Counted from the first letter of the stretch, positions 27,947 to 37,201 are shown. The stretch: DNA of 64,000 nucleotides from Petrimonas sulfuriphila (GCA_038561985.1 CP073276.1:3038001-3102000); one strand, 5' to 3'. Translations and numbers: made by a program. The notes: generated by a model from the letters alone, not told the origin.

Positions 27947-29056
27947 ATGGAAGAAAGACAATTAGTTAGAGCCACTCCTGCAGCAAGATTGCTGGCTAAA
28001 CGAATGAACGTGACGCTTACAAATGTGACCGGTACAGGTTATAAGGGACGCGTTCATAAAGAAGATGTTGCCGGATGGAATTTTCAGGGTAAAATTCACG
28101 TCTCGCCGCTCGCACGCAGAATTGCTGAAGAACATCACATTGATCTGAAAGGTGTCAGGGGCACCGGTCACAACGATAAAATCATGAAGGACGATGTGCT
28201 GTTGCTAATCTCTGATCCTGTATTGAAAGCCCGCCTTACCCGGAATGATTTTGCTGAAGCTACGGCAGCACCAAAAATTCTTTCGGGAATAAGTAAGCAG
28301 CTTCAGGTAATACCTGCCGATAGCAAACCCGATGTCTCTGTTAAGGTGGAAGCAGCCGTAAGTACCGAAACCGAGCCGTTGAGCATGATGCGCAAGGTAA
28401 TAGCAAAACGTATGTCGGAAAGTTATTTCTCGATCCCTTCGTTTATTCAAACCTGGGAAATAGATATGGCTGAACTGCTTGAGTTACGCAAAAAATTGAT
28501 GGATCCGATAAAGGAGAAAACGGATAAAAAGCTGACTGTTACCGATCTTATTTCGTTTGCTGTGGTGAAAACATTGATGAAACACAAATACATCAATGCG
28601 AGCTTGAATAACGAGGTTACCGAGATCACTTTCCACAACTACGTGAATTTAGGAATGGCGGTTGGATTGGACGAGGGATTGCTGGTGCCGGTAGTGAAAA
28701 ATGCCGATAAAATGTTGCTCAGCGAACTGGTAGTAGCTTTGAAAGACGTTACCGAACGTACATTTTCGAAAAAGTTGCTGCCCGATGAACAAACGGGAAG
28801 TACATTTACCATCAGCAACTTGGGAATGTATGGCGTGGAACATTTTACGGCAATCATCAATCAGCCGAATGCAGCCATTTTAAGCGTCTCATCGACAAAA
28901 GATACCCTTGTGGTCCGCAACGGTGAGGCCGTAATCCGTCCGGTAATGAAAGTCAGCCTTACCAGTGATCATCGCATCATTGACGGACTTACAGCGGCAA
29001 AATTCATGACGGACCTGAAGCAACTGCTTGAAAATCCGTTAACATTATTAATTTAA
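27947..29056 (+). CDS. 2-oxoacid dehydrogenase E2 acyltransferase lacking a lipoyl domain, with two peripheral-subunit-binding domains
   Basis: A 369-residue E2. Ordinary E2 proteins begin with a lipoyl domain carrying a DK(A/T) lysine. This one starts directly with a peripheral-subunit-binding domain (residues 8-43, ATPAARLLAKRM ... GTGYKGRV) and has a second copy at 51-86 (VSPLARRIAEEH ... GTGHNDKI). The catalytic domain begins near residue 140, with SMMRKVIAKRM and the active-site motif DHRIIDG at His342/Asp346. The upstream frame is closed by the E1-beta stop and the start has a strong SD, so the missing domain is not a start-site artefact. The lipoyl domain is found on E3 instead. Confidence 0.9.
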   Translation: MEERQLVRATPAARLLAKRMNVTLTNVTGTGYKGRVHKEDVAGWNFQGKIHVSPLARRIAEEHHIDLKGVRGTGHNDKIMKDDVLLLISDPVLKARLTRNDFAEATAAPKILSGISKQLQVIPADSKPDVSVKVEAAVSTETEPLSMMRKVIAKRMSESYFSIPSFIQTWEIDMAELLELRKKLMDPIKEKTDKKLTVTDLISFAVVKTLMKHKYINASLNNEVTEITFHNYVNLGMAVGLDEGLLVPVVKNADKMLLSELVVALKDVTERTFSKKLLPDEQTGSTFTISNLGMYGVEHFTAIINQPNAAILSVSSTKDTLVVRNGEAVIRPVMKVSLTSDHRIIDGLTAAKFMTDLKQLLENPLTLLI

Positions 29057-29098
29057 CGTTTGAGGTTTACTTAAAACTCATAACTCATAACTCAAAAC

Positions 29099-30799
29099 AT
29101 GGCATACGAAATTATAATGCCCAAAGCGGGAATCGACATGACCGAAGGGCAAATTGTAAAGTGGTTAAAAAAAGAAGGAGATCCTGTGACTCAAGGTGAA
29201 ATTATCCTCGAAATCATGACCGATAAAACAAGTATGGAACTTGAAGCCGAGGCAACAGGCGTGCTCCTTAAAATTCTCCGTCACGACGGAGATACTGTTC
29301 CGGTAACGGAAGTTATCGGTTATATCGGACAAGAAGGCGAGGAAATTGTTCCGCAGGCATATGAAGAGGAGAAACCGATTGAAGAAGAGGCTGCTGACAA
29401 ATCAATGACAAGGCTCGAAGATTCATACAATGTGATCGTCATTGGTGGCGGACCTGCTGGATACGTGGCTGCTATCCGTGCTGCACAACAGGGGGCAAAA
29501 GTGGCCATTGTGGAAAAAAAAGAATTTGGAGGAACGTGTCTTAACTTGGGATGTATTCCGACGAAAGCATATCTCAAAAGTGGTGAAATTATCGAGGGTA
29601 TGGAGATGGCTGCTTCACGTGGAATCATTTTTGAAAGCGTTAAGTACAAAATAGATATGCCTCGGGTGGTTCAGCACAAAAACTCGGTGGTAAAAAAGCT
29701 GACAAGCGGTGTAGAAGCATTGCTGAGAAGCAACAAAGTGGACATTTTCAAAGGAGTTGCCCGAATCAATAAAAACAAAGATGTGGTAGTGGATGATTCC
29801 ACGGTGATAAAAGGTGACAAAATTATTCTAGCGGGAGGGTCAAAAGTATCCAGAATAAACATTCCGGGTATTGATAATCCGAATGTATTAACCAGTGATG
29901 ATTTGTTGGCGCTGGACGTACTGCCCGAAACGCTGGCGGTGATTGGCGGAGGTGTTATCGGTATAGAGATGGCTCAGGCATTTGAGGCGCTCGGAACAAA
30001 AATAACCGTTATCGAGATGATGGACAGGATTATTCCGTCAGTGGACGCTGAAGCGTCGGCATTACTTACCAAGTTGCTGAAAAAGAAGAACGTGAAAATA
30101 ATGACTTCTACCAAGATTACTGAGCTTGCCGATAAAAAAGGCAAGGTGGAAGTTAAAATTGAAGGAGGAGAATCGGTCATTGCTGATAAGGTCCTGATTT
30201 CTATCGGACGCTTACCGGATACCGAAGGGATGGGAGATATTCAGTTTGAAATGGAGCGCGGCCGGATCAAGGTTGACAAATATATGGAAACCAGTGTGAA
30301 AGGCATTTATGCACCCGGCGATGTGAATGCTATAAAGATGCTGGCGCATGTAGCATTTCGCATGGGTGAAGTGGCAGCTGATAATGCTGTAAAAGGCAAT
30401 CATCGCGAACTTAAATTGCATTCCGCTCCTTCGGTAGTTTATACCCATCCCGAAGTGGCTATGGTTGGTCTTACGGAAGAACAGGCACGCGAGAAATACG
30501 ACGTTCGTATTGGCCGTTTTGATTTTGCTGCCAACGGCCGGGCTATGGCATCCGGTGATAATGTTGGTTTTGTGAAAGTGATCGCCGACAGCAAATATGG
30601 CGAGATTCTTGGTGTGCATATTGTAGGTCCCGCGGCAGCTGAAATCATTAACCAGGCATCGTTGCTTATGGAAATGGAAATCACCGTGGACGAAGTAATC
30701 AAAACTATATACGGACATCCCACTTACTCAGAAGCTCTCTTCGAAGCTTGTGCAGATGTTCTAGGCGAGGCTGTACATATTGTTAAAAAACAGAAGTAG
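29099..30799 (+). CDS. lpdA: Dihydrolipoyl dehydrogenase (E3) with N-terminal lipoyl domain
   Basis: A 566-residue protein. Residues 1-80 are a lipoyl domain (IIMPKAGIDMTEGQIVKWLKKEGD, then IMTDKTSMELEA with the lipoylation Lys43). A Glu-rich linker (about 80-103) leads to the flavoprotein disulfide reductase: FAD motif VIVIGGGPAGYVAAIRAAQQG, redox pair Cys147/Cys152 in GGTCLNLGCIPTKAY, NAD motif AVIGGGVIGIEMAQ, and the C-terminal His in YGHPTYSEALFEA. It reoxidises dihydrolipoamide. E3 proteins with lipoyl domains are known in acetoin and some pyruvate dehydrogenases. Here it carries the only lipoyl domain in the operon, so it must also serve E1 and E2. Confidence 0.93.
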   Translation: MAYEIIMPKAGIDMTEGQIVKWLKKEGDPVTQGEIILEIMTDKTSMELEAEATGVLLKILRHDGDTVPVTEVIGYIGQEGEEIVPQAYEEEKPIEEEAADKSMTRLEDSYNVIVIGGGPAGYVAAIRAAQQGAKVAIVEKKEFGGTCLNLGCIPTKAYLKSGEIIEGMEMAASRGIIFESVKYKIDMPRVVQHKNSVVKKLTSGVEALLRSNKVDIFKGVARINKNKDVVVDDSTVIKGDKIILAGGSKVSRINIPGIDNPNVLTSDDLLALDVLPETLAVIGGGVIGIEMAQAFEALGTKITVIEMMDRIIPSVDAEASALLTKLLKKKNVKIMTSTKITELADKKGKVEVKIEGGESVIADKVLISIGRLPDTEGMGDIQFEMERGRIKVDKYMETSVKGIYAPGDVNAIKMLAHVAFRMGEVAADNAVKGNHRELKLHSAPSVVYTHPEVAMVGLTEEQAREKYDVRIGRFDFAANGRAMASGDNVGFVKVIADSKYGEILGVHIVGPAAAEIINQASLLMEMEITVDEVIKTIYGHPTYSEALFEACADVLGEAVHIVKKQK

Positions 30800-30824
30800 T
30801 TTTGTATAAAAACTGACAAATATT

Positions 30825-30854
30825 AAGAGGCCGTCTCATGACGGCCTCTTTTTT
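30825..30854 (+). terminator. Intrinsic terminator of the 2-oxoacid dehydrogenase operon
   Basis: A GC-rich stem AAGAGGCCGTC (30825-30835) with GACGGCCTCTT (30840-30850), loop TCAT, runs into a T-tract. It lies between the E3 stop and the 3' end of the convergent lyase gene. Confidence 0.93.
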
Positions 30855-30864
30855 CTCAAATTCT

Positions 30865-32313
30865 TCACAAGCTTTCTCCAAAATCTTCCTTGAATTTGGA
30901 AATAAGCCTTTGTGGCCAATCGTTAACAGGCTCCAGCCCTCCCATAAAGAAACGAAGAACAGGCGGTTCGTAAACGAATTTTAATCCACCGATAAGTTCA
31001 CGGTTGTCATTCAGCCAGGTAACCCGGTCGATAACGTATTTTATCTGTGATAACGTGAATACACGACGTGGAACGGCAAGTCGGACTAACTCCATGTCGG
31101 CGTATGTTTCGTTTCCGTACTCGTCGCGTTGGTTGGAAACCGAGCCGCGTTCCATTCCCCGGATTCCGGATATCAGAAACAAGGCTGCAGCAAGCGATCC
31201 GGCAGGATACTGCGTTTGAGGAATATGGGAACAGAGTTCCATAGCATTCACGTGTGCACCGAGTACGCCGGCAGGCTTCAGCATGGGTACTCCGTTTTTA
31301 TCCAGTTCATCCACCAGGTAACGGATAAAGTCGGGACTTTGACAAATCATGGTTTCATCCAACGTTTCGTATAATCCGACTGCCATTGATTCAATTTCAC
31401 GTACCGATATGCCACCGTAAGTCAAAAATCCTTCATAAAGGGGAACAAGTGCCTCGAGCTCCTTGTAAATCACTTCGCTGTTGGTGCAGATACCTCCACC
31501 GCGCGAAGAACTTAGCTTCCGTGCCGAAAAATAGACAATATCTGCCAGCTCGGTCATTGTTTTTAGAATATCCGCCATAGACGTTTCATTAAACTCTTCT
31601 TCCCGCAATTTTACCAGGTAAGCATTTTCACCCAATAAGCTGGCATCCAGCACTAAACGGATATTGTATTTATCTGCAATAGCCCTCACATCGCGTAGGT
31701 TTTGAATCGAAAATGGTTGCCCACCAATCAGGTTGGTGGAAGCTTCCATGCGGATAAACGGAACGTTTTTTGAACCGTGCCGGATAATGTTCTCTTCCAG
31801 TTTTTCGATGTTCATGTTGCCTTTAAACGGATGATCAGAATTCATCACATACCCTTCATCGTAAAGCAGTTCCACGATACGGCCACCACACTCGGTTATA
31901 TGGGCCAAAGTAGTGGTGAAGTGATAGTTCATCGGAATCAGGCTCCCTTGCTTGATGTATGCTTTTGATAAAATATTTTCGGCTGCACGGCCTTGATGAA
32001 CCGGCAGGTAATGTTTTTTCCCCAGAACGTCTTCTACAGCTTTCTTTAACCGGTAAAAACTTTGTGATCCGGCATATGCATCATCTGCCTGCATCATCGC
32101 AGCCATCTGATTGTCGCTCATAGCATTGGTTCCGCTGTCGGTAAGCATGTCCAGAAATACATCTTTCGTGTTTAGTCTGAAAGTGTTAAATCCGCCTTCT
32201 TCCAATGCTTCCAGTCGACGTTCAATAGGTACTAAATGTAGTTTCTGCACAACACGCACTTTGTGCAATTCCAACGGGATATTCTCTCCGTTATAAAATT
32301 TAATTTCCTGCAT
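30865..32313 (-). CDS. Tryptophanase/tyrosine phenol-lyase family PLP enzyme with altered active site
   Basis: A 482-residue beta-eliminating lyase homologue. It keeps LTDSGTNAMSDNQ, DDAYAGSQSFY (catalytic Tyr80), VHQGRAAEN (phosphate-binding loop), NLIGGQP, Asp223 in LVLDASLLGENAY and the PLP-binding Lys266 in FSARKLSSSRGGG. Compared from memory with TnaA and TPL, the Arg that contacts the PLP 3' oxygen (R226 in E. coli TnaA) is Leu, the residue after the PLP Lys is Leu instead of Asp, and the GGHA segment reads GVLGAH. It is therefore unlikely to be standard tryptophanase. No transporter gene of the tna type adjoins it. Confidence 0.78.
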   Translation of the reverse strand: MQEIKFYNGENIPLELHKVRVVQKLHLVPIERRLEALEEGGFNTFRLNTKDVFLDMLTDSGTNAMSDNQMAAMMQADDAYAGSQSFYRLKKAVEDVLGKKHYLPVHQGRAAENILSKAYIKQGSLIPMNYHFTTTLAHITECGGRIVELLYDEGYVMNSDHPFKGNMNIEKLEENIIRHGSKNVPFIRMEASTNLIGGQPFSIQNLRDVRAIADKYNIRLVLDASLLGENAYLVKLREEEFNETSMADILKTMTELADIVYFSARKLSSSRGGGICTNSEVIYKELEALVPLYEGFLTYGGISVREIESMAVGLYETLDETMICQSPDFIRYLVDELDKNGVPMLKPAGVLGAHVNAMELCSHIPQTQYPAGSLAAALFLISGIRGMERGSVSNQRDEYGNETYADMELVRLAVPRRVFTLSQIKYVIDRVTWLNDNRELIGGLKFVYEPPVLRFFMGGLEPVNDWPQRLISKFKEDFGESL

Positions 32314-32521
32314 AATAATTGTTTATTTTGTTTTGTAAAGATAAAAGTCTGAATTCCTCTAATCGGTCAAAATCTAATGTGAAAAACTGTCGTTTTGGCA
32401 AAACGATCTGCAAAGATATGTCAAATTATAAAATCATTACCCATTATTTGAGTTTAATTTAAAAAAAGCGGGTCGCTTGTATTTTTTTTAACGATTTCAA
32501 GTAAGGATGACAAATTAATCG

Positions 32522-32529
32522 TATATTTG
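32522..32529 (+). promoter_or_regulatory. Putative -7 element of the glucokinase gene
   Basis: TATATTTG fits TAnnTTTG, 43 bp before the ATG at 32573. The rest of the 259-bp divergent gap is A/T-rich and shows no recognised element for the minus-strand lyase gene. Confidence 0.5.
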
Positions 32530-32572
32530 CGAGTACAATTAATCTCATTGAATAACATTTAAACAGAAACTC

Positions 32573-33535
32573 ATGGATAAACCTTATGTAATAGGTATAG
32601 ATGTCGGCGGTACAAATACGGTTGTGGGTATCGTTGATAAGAGGGGACAGATTTTACGTAGCGGAAGTCTGAAAACGGCTAAGCATGCTGAAGTGGAAGA
32701 CTACTTGAATGAATTGAGCCAAGTGATTGAAGATGTGATCAAGGATATTGCCACCAAAGATCAAATCAAAGGAATTGGAGCCGGAACACCCAACGGCAAC
32801 TATTTCACCGGAAGTATCGAATTTGCTCCCAACCTTCGTTGGAAAGGAGTTATTCCGTTTGCACAAATGCTGGAAGACAGAGTAGGTATTCCCGTGGCGC
32901 TTACCAACGATGCCAATGCGGCAGCCATCGGTGAAATGACATACGGGGCAGCCCGCGGAATGAAAGACTTTATTGTAATCACTCTCGGAACCGGTGTAGG
33001 AAGTGGGATTGTGGTGAACGGACAAATGGTGTACGGCCACGATGGCTTTGCAGGTGAACTTGGACATGTAATCATGCGGCGCACTAACGGAAGAGTGTGT
33101 GGTTGCGGAAGATCGGGATGCTTGGAGGCATATACCTCAGCAACGGGAGTAGCCCGTACTGCACGTGAATACCTGGAGCTTCAACACGACGCAAAAACTC
33201 AGTTGCGTAACATCCCCATTGATGACATCACTTCCAAAGATGTCTTTGATGCGGCTATGGCAGGCGATGAAATGGCCAAAGAAATATTCCGTTTTACCGG
33301 TGAAATGTTAGGTGAAGCATTTGCTGATTTTGTAGCGTTCTCAAGCCCTGAAGCCATTATCCTTTTTGGAGGATTGGCGAAAGCCGGTGATCTCATTATG
33401 AACCCAATCCGCGAATCAATGGAAAGAAACCTGTTGCCCATTTTCAAAAACAAAGTGAAATTGATCTTCTCTGAACTCAAGGAAAGTGATGCAGCGGTAC
33501 TTGGCGCCAGCGCACTGGGTTGGGAAGTGAGATGA
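32573..33535 (+). CDS. ROK family glucokinase
   Basis: A 320-residue sugar kinase. The ATP phosphate loop is IGIDVGGTNTVVGIVD, the catalytic Asp is in LTNDANAAAIGEMTYG, and the ROK zinc motif is GRVCGCGRSGCLEAYTSA with HVI upstream. It phosphorylates glucose or a related hexose in the cytoplasm. It has its own promoter and terminator and lies next to the XylR-type regulator; it could phosphorylate sugar released by the 35-50 kb cluster (inference). Confidence 0.9.
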   Translation: MDKPYVIGIDVGGTNTVVGIVDKRGQILRSGSLKTAKHAEVEDYLNELSQVIEDVIKDIATKDQIKGIGAGTPNGNYFTGSIEFAPNLRWKGVIPFAQMLEDRVGIPVALTNDANAAAIGEMTYGAARGMKDFIVITLGTGVGSGIVVNGQMVYGHDGFAGELGHVIMRRTNGRVCGCGRSGCLEAYTSATGVARTAREYLELQHDAKTQLRNIPIDDITSKDVFDAAMAGDEMAKEIFRFTGEMLGEAFADFVAFSSPEAIILFGGLAKAGDLIMNPIRESMERNLLPIFKNKVKLIFSELKESDAAVLGASALGWEVR

Positions 33536-33558
33536 TTTTATACAGACTACAGATTATA

Positions 33559-33587
33559 AACCGTCTCAGGAATGAGGCGGTTTTTTT
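33559..33587 (+). terminator. Intrinsic terminator after the ROK kinase
   Basis: AACCGTCTCA (33559-33568) pairs with TGAGGCGGTT (33573-33582), one G-U pair, loop GGAA, and is followed by a T-run. Confidence 0.9.
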
Positions 33588-33626
33588 CTTTTGTTTTCAT
33601 CCTTCATGGCTCTGCAACGAATCATT

Positions 33627-33658
33627 TTTGTGAAAGAGCCGAGATTTATTTACATTTG
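33627..33658 (+). promoter_or_regulatory. Promoter of the XylR-type regulator gene
   Basis: TTTG at 33627-33630 and TACATTTG at 33651-33658 are spaced by exactly 20 bp, a good -33/-7 pair. The leader to the GTG start at 33771 would be about 105 nt. Confidence 0.6.
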
Positions 33659-33770
33659 CATAAGATCTATGTAGGAAAGTATAACTAACGATCTCGGAAA
33701 AAAGAAAAAGAAGGTTTAATTTTATCCTTAAAAACAACGTGAAATTTTTTATTAACCCTATTTAAAAAAC

Positions 33771-34919
33771 GTGATTAAAGTATTGGTCCTAATAGATTAC
33801 TCAACTGAGTTCAGCCGCCGTTTCCTGGATGGGTTAATCCAATATGCTCAGGAAATGGGACAATGGAGTTTTTATCGCCTTCCTGTTTACTATAAAAACA
33901 TCCATGGAGAAGAAGGCGTAATAGCGTGGGCTCAAAAGTGGGAGGCCAATATTATTATAGCCCAATGGAATTACATGAGTTTGGAATCGCTTCAGAAGTT
34001 ACAGATACCGGTTTTTTTACAAAACTACAAAGAGGAAGGCAAATGTTTTTCAAATATTACAGGCGATTACACTGGGATGGGGGCGATGGCTGCGAAGTTT
34101 TTTATTCAAAGGCGTTATAATAATTTTGCTTTCTACGGAAATAAAGGATTTATCTGGTCAAGAGAAAGAGCCGAGGGTTATAGGCGTGAAATTGAAAAAA
34201 TTAAAGGAAATTATTATTACTTCGAGAGTGAAGATTTGAATGATAAGCAATGGGAGCACACGCACACCCAATTGGAAGATTGGCTGATTTCTCTGCCGAA
34301 GCCGGTTGCAATTTTCGCATGCGACGATAGTTTTGCCATACAGATATCGGAAATTTGTAAATTAAACAATATAAACATCCCTAAAGAAATTGCTCTTTTA
34401 GGAGTAGACAACGATAGATTAATTTGTAATTTATCCGATCCTCCAATCTCTTCCATTATACTGGACGCCGAAAAGGGAGGATATGAACTGGGCAGAAAGA
34501 TTCATGAGACGTTACAGGAGAATAATCCAAAGCCGTTCAGTATTTGTATTAACCCTTTAGGAATTGAATTGCGAAAATCTACAGAGAACTATAATGTTAA
34601 AGATAAATATATCCTGGAAATTGTGAAATACCTTCAAAAGAATTTTGATTCGGCAATAAAAATAGATAAATTAACTTCTTTAGTGCCTCTTTCCCGCAGG
34701 AGTATAGAAAGTAAGTTCAAAAATGAAATGGGAATTTCGCTCTACCAGTTTATTCTTAATTTAAGAATAGAACATTTTACTTTTTTGTTAACCACGACAA
34801 ATTTATCCATATCCGACATAATTTTTAAATCCGGATTTAATGATTATTCGAACGTTTTCAGGTTGTTTAGAAAAATAAAAGGCTGTACCCCGGTAGAATA
34901 CCGTAAAAGATTTATGTGA
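33771..34919 (+). CDS. XylR-type transcriptional regulator (LacI-like sensor plus AraC DNA-binding domain)
   Basis: A 382-residue regulator. The N-terminal two-thirds is a periplasmic-binding-protein-like sugar sensor (VLVLIDYSTEFSRRFLDGLIQYAQ, FACDDSFAIQISEICKLNNINIPKEIALLGVDND). The last about 100 residues hold two AraC helix-turn-helices (IDKLTSLVPLSRRSIESKFK; ISDIIFKSGFNDYSNVFRLFRKIKGCTPVEYRKRF). Translation starts at GTG, the codon matching the family N-terminus. It converges with the 35-50 kb gene cluster and is the obvious candidate to control it in response to a sugar, which is inference from position. Confidence 0.87.
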   Translation: MIKVLVLIDYSTEFSRRFLDGLIQYAQEMGQWSFYRLPVYYKNIHGEEGVIAWAQKWEANIIIAQWNYMSLESLQKLQIPVFLQNYKEEGKCFSNITGDYTGMGAMAAKFFIQRRYNNFAFYGNKGFIWSRERAEGYRREIEKIKGNYYYFESEDLNDKQWEHTHTQLEDWLISLPKPVAIFACDDSFAIQISEICKLNNINIPKEIALLGVDNDRLICNLSDPPISSIILDAEKGGYELGRKIHETLQENNPKPFSICINPLGIELRKSTENYNVKDKYILEIVKYLQKNFDSAIKIDKLTSLVPLSRRSIESKFKNEMGISLYQFILNLRIEHFTFLLTTTNLSISDIIFKSGFNDYSNVFRLFRKIKGCTPVEYRKRFM

Positions 34920-34983
34920 TTACTTTCCTCCTAGTAAGCAATTTTACAAATTTTCGTCAAGACAAGTAATTCAATCCATATAA

Positions 34984-36192
34984 TCAGGCTTGTTTTGTCC
35001 GTATTTTACTTCCCCACAGTGCATAATACATAATAAATAGGTAAGCCGGTAATCCTATGGCATAAGCCATTTGATAAGAAAAGTGTTGTGCAAAATACCC
35101 AAAGATCAACGGAATAATGCCCGCACCCACAATCCCGGTTACCAATAACGCAGAACCCGATTTGGTGAACTTTCCTAAGTCGGCAATAGCTAAGGGCCAT
35201 ATAGCAGGCCACAACAAAGCGTTCGCGAGCCCCAATAAAGGTATTAAGTAGATAGAAATAGTAGAAGGCAATATAAGAATGGTTATGCTCACAATAATTC
35301 CTAATATGGTAGATGCAAGCAATGCCTGCGTCTGACTTATATATTTTGGGATAAAAATCATCCCTACCAAATATCCTACTATCATGGCAAACGAAACAAA
35401 CCACACATAGTTATGTGGGGAAGACAATCCCAATATATTGGCATAATCATTTATTGTTCCTAAAGCCAGATATTCCACTCCCACCGTAAAAAATATGGCC
35501 ACAACTCCTAAAAGCAAATGTGGAAACTGCCATACACTTGTTTTTGTAGAAGAATAAGAGTTCTGTATTTCTCCTGTTTCTGTTTCTTCTCCTATAGCTT
35601 TTACTTCAGGCAGAGGAGAAAAATAATAGATAATTCCCATTACAGACATTACGGCTGCAATGATATAAAACGGAGTAATAATGTCGGTTATCCTTACATT
35701 GCTCAAATCCATAAAAACAGCCAAAATAAAAGATGCGGCAGCATAAAATATTTTCGCACAAATCCCCATGAATGAAATTCTTGATGCTGCACTTTCAGGT
35801 GATCCTATAATGGAGACATAGGTGCTGTAAGCACCTGTCAGCAGTGCTTGTCCCAAACCATTGATGAAGAGGGCCAATAAAAACAAGGAAAAGTTTACCG
35901 TTTTAGCTGAAGGCACAATAATGAGAAAACCTACAGCCATCAGTATAAGTGCAATGACCATTCCGCCTTTATAACCTGCTTTTTTTAAAATATTGCCTGC
36001 TACGCCACCAAAGACCAGGTAAGCCGAAAATGTAGCCAGCATGATCAAGTATGACATTGCTGTGGTAACATGAAATGCCTGTTTTACAAAAGGAATAAAA
36101 AAAGCATTAACTCCCAGTGCAAAACCCAATATAGCATTCATCGAACCCACCAGGAGTAACGGTACAATGATGTTTTTTTTATCTACTTTCAT
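34984..36192 (-). CDS. MFS transporter, FucP-like sugar:proton symporter
   Basis: A 402-residue protein with about 12 membrane segments. N-terminal GSMNAILGFALGVNAFFIPFVKQAF and FINGLGQALLTGAYSTYVSIIG resemble the FucP/GlcP group of sugar:H+ symporters. It is the last gene of the nine-gene minus-strand cluster, 62 bp after the mutarotase-like gene. It is the only inner-membrane transporter in the cluster, so it probably imports the released monosaccharide or glycoside. Confidence 0.82.
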   Translation of the reverse strand: MKVDKKNIIVPLLLVGSMNAILGFALGVNAFFIPFVKQAFHVTTAMSYLIMLATFSAYLVFGGVAGNILKKAGYKGGMVIALILMAVGFLIIVPSAKTVNFSLFLLALFINGLGQALLTGAYSTYVSIIGSPESAASRISFMGICAKIFYAAASFILAVFMDLSNVRITDIITPFYIIAAVMSVMGIIYYFSPLPEVKAIGEETETGEIQNSYSSTKTSVWQFPHLLLGVVAIFFTVGVEYLALGTINDYANILGLSSPHNYVWFVSFAMIVGYLVGMIFIPKYISQTQALLASTILGIIVSITILILPSTISIYLIPLLGLANALLWPAIWPLAIADLGKFTKSGSALLVTGIVGAGIIPLIFGYFAQHFSYQMAYAIGLPAYLFIMYYALWGSKIRTKQA

Positions 36193-36254
36193 TCTTAATA
36201 TGTTATTAATTGAGCTTTTGTATGTTTATCGCTGTACATACGGAATCTAAATCA

Positions 36255-37199
36255 TTAATAATCTGTAACTATGTATTCTGTTAAAATATCGACACTCATT
36301 TCTATACCGGGTGTTAGTGTATCGGGACATCTACCGCAACCTTCTATCTCCATGAATCCGGAGGGGTCGCAATAAACACTCAATTTGACCCCTTTGGCTG
36401 AAGGAGTTTTATCGGGAGAAATATCCGCAATATCAATATATTGATGTTTCGATGCAACGTTCAACACGCTGCGCTTTACCCTGAACTTTTCACCGGGAAG
36501 GTATTCTATCCAATCTACTTTTTCACTTAACCCCAACTGAAACCTTTGATCCGTTTCTGTGTTGACAATCAGTCGGCCATCTTCAATAAAACGCTGCTGT
36601 TTACTGGAGTTGTACAAGTCCCAAACATTTTCTTCATCAGAAACAGGTATTACGACTCTGCCTCTTTCACCAGAATCGAACTGGCACAACGACCAGGGCG
36701 CTAACATAAATTCTCCGTTGTTGATCGTCTTTTTTCCCACGTATCGAATAAGTTCGGTAACGTTTTGTCTGAAAACATGCTGATCTGTTTCAATCTTTAC
36801 GTGTCTTTCAAATTCACACGGAAGGCCTGTTTGTTGGTTATTTATCAAATCAATTTCAGCCCTTAAGACCGTTTTGTCCTCTTCTGATAAAATAACTTCC
36901 CACACTGCTCCAGTAACAGATGGTGGAACCCGCCAGTTTCCTGTTGGATATTCATAACCTAACGTTGTCCCTTCGGGGGCGGGCCAAAGCGCGTCGCCCC
37001 CAGGGTTTTGATATGCATTTTTATTGGAACGTTTTTCAATGGCCGAGGGCTGAACCCTGTTTAAAACTTGTCCGTTTACAATCGTGAACAACCGTCCTTC
37101 CAGATCTAATGCGGCTATCACGCCATTTTCCATATTACCGGTAAGGTGCCAACGTCGATAAGACTTGTTCAGCAGTTCAGTTAACTCAATTCCGGTCAT
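36255..37199 (-). CDS. Mutarotase-like hypothetical protein (DUF6786/DUF4380-like)
   Basis: A 314-residue protein without signal peptide. AYQNPGGDALWPAPEGTTLGYEY and the following beta-rich sequence resemble aldose-1-epimerase-like beta-sandwich families (DUF6786/DUF4380). I cannot assign catalytic residues with certainty. It lies 2 bp after the creatininase-like gene. A role in converting the anomeric form of the imported sugar would fit the cluster, but that is inference. Confidence 0.6.
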   Translation of the reverse strand: MTGIELTELLNKSYRRWHLTGNMENGVIAALDLEGRLFTIVNGQVLNRVQPSAIEKRSNKNAYQNPGGDALWPAPEGTTLGYEYPTGNWRVPPSVTGAVWEVILSEEDKTVLRAEIDLINNQQTGLPCEFERHVKIETDQHVFRQNVTELIRYVGKKTINNGEFMLAPWSLCQFDSGERGRVVIPVSDEENVWDLYNSSKQQRFIEDGRLIVNTETDQRFQLGLSEKVDWIEYLPGEKFRVKRSVLNVASKHQYIDIADISPDKTPSAKGVKLSVYCDPSGFMEIEGCGRCPDTLTPGIEMSVDILTEYIVTDY

Positions 37200-37201
37200 T
37201 T

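Noticed and set aside
30212-30718. 168-codon minus-strand open frame inside the E3 gene
   Set aside because: Shadow of the conserved C-terminal dimerisation domain of E3.
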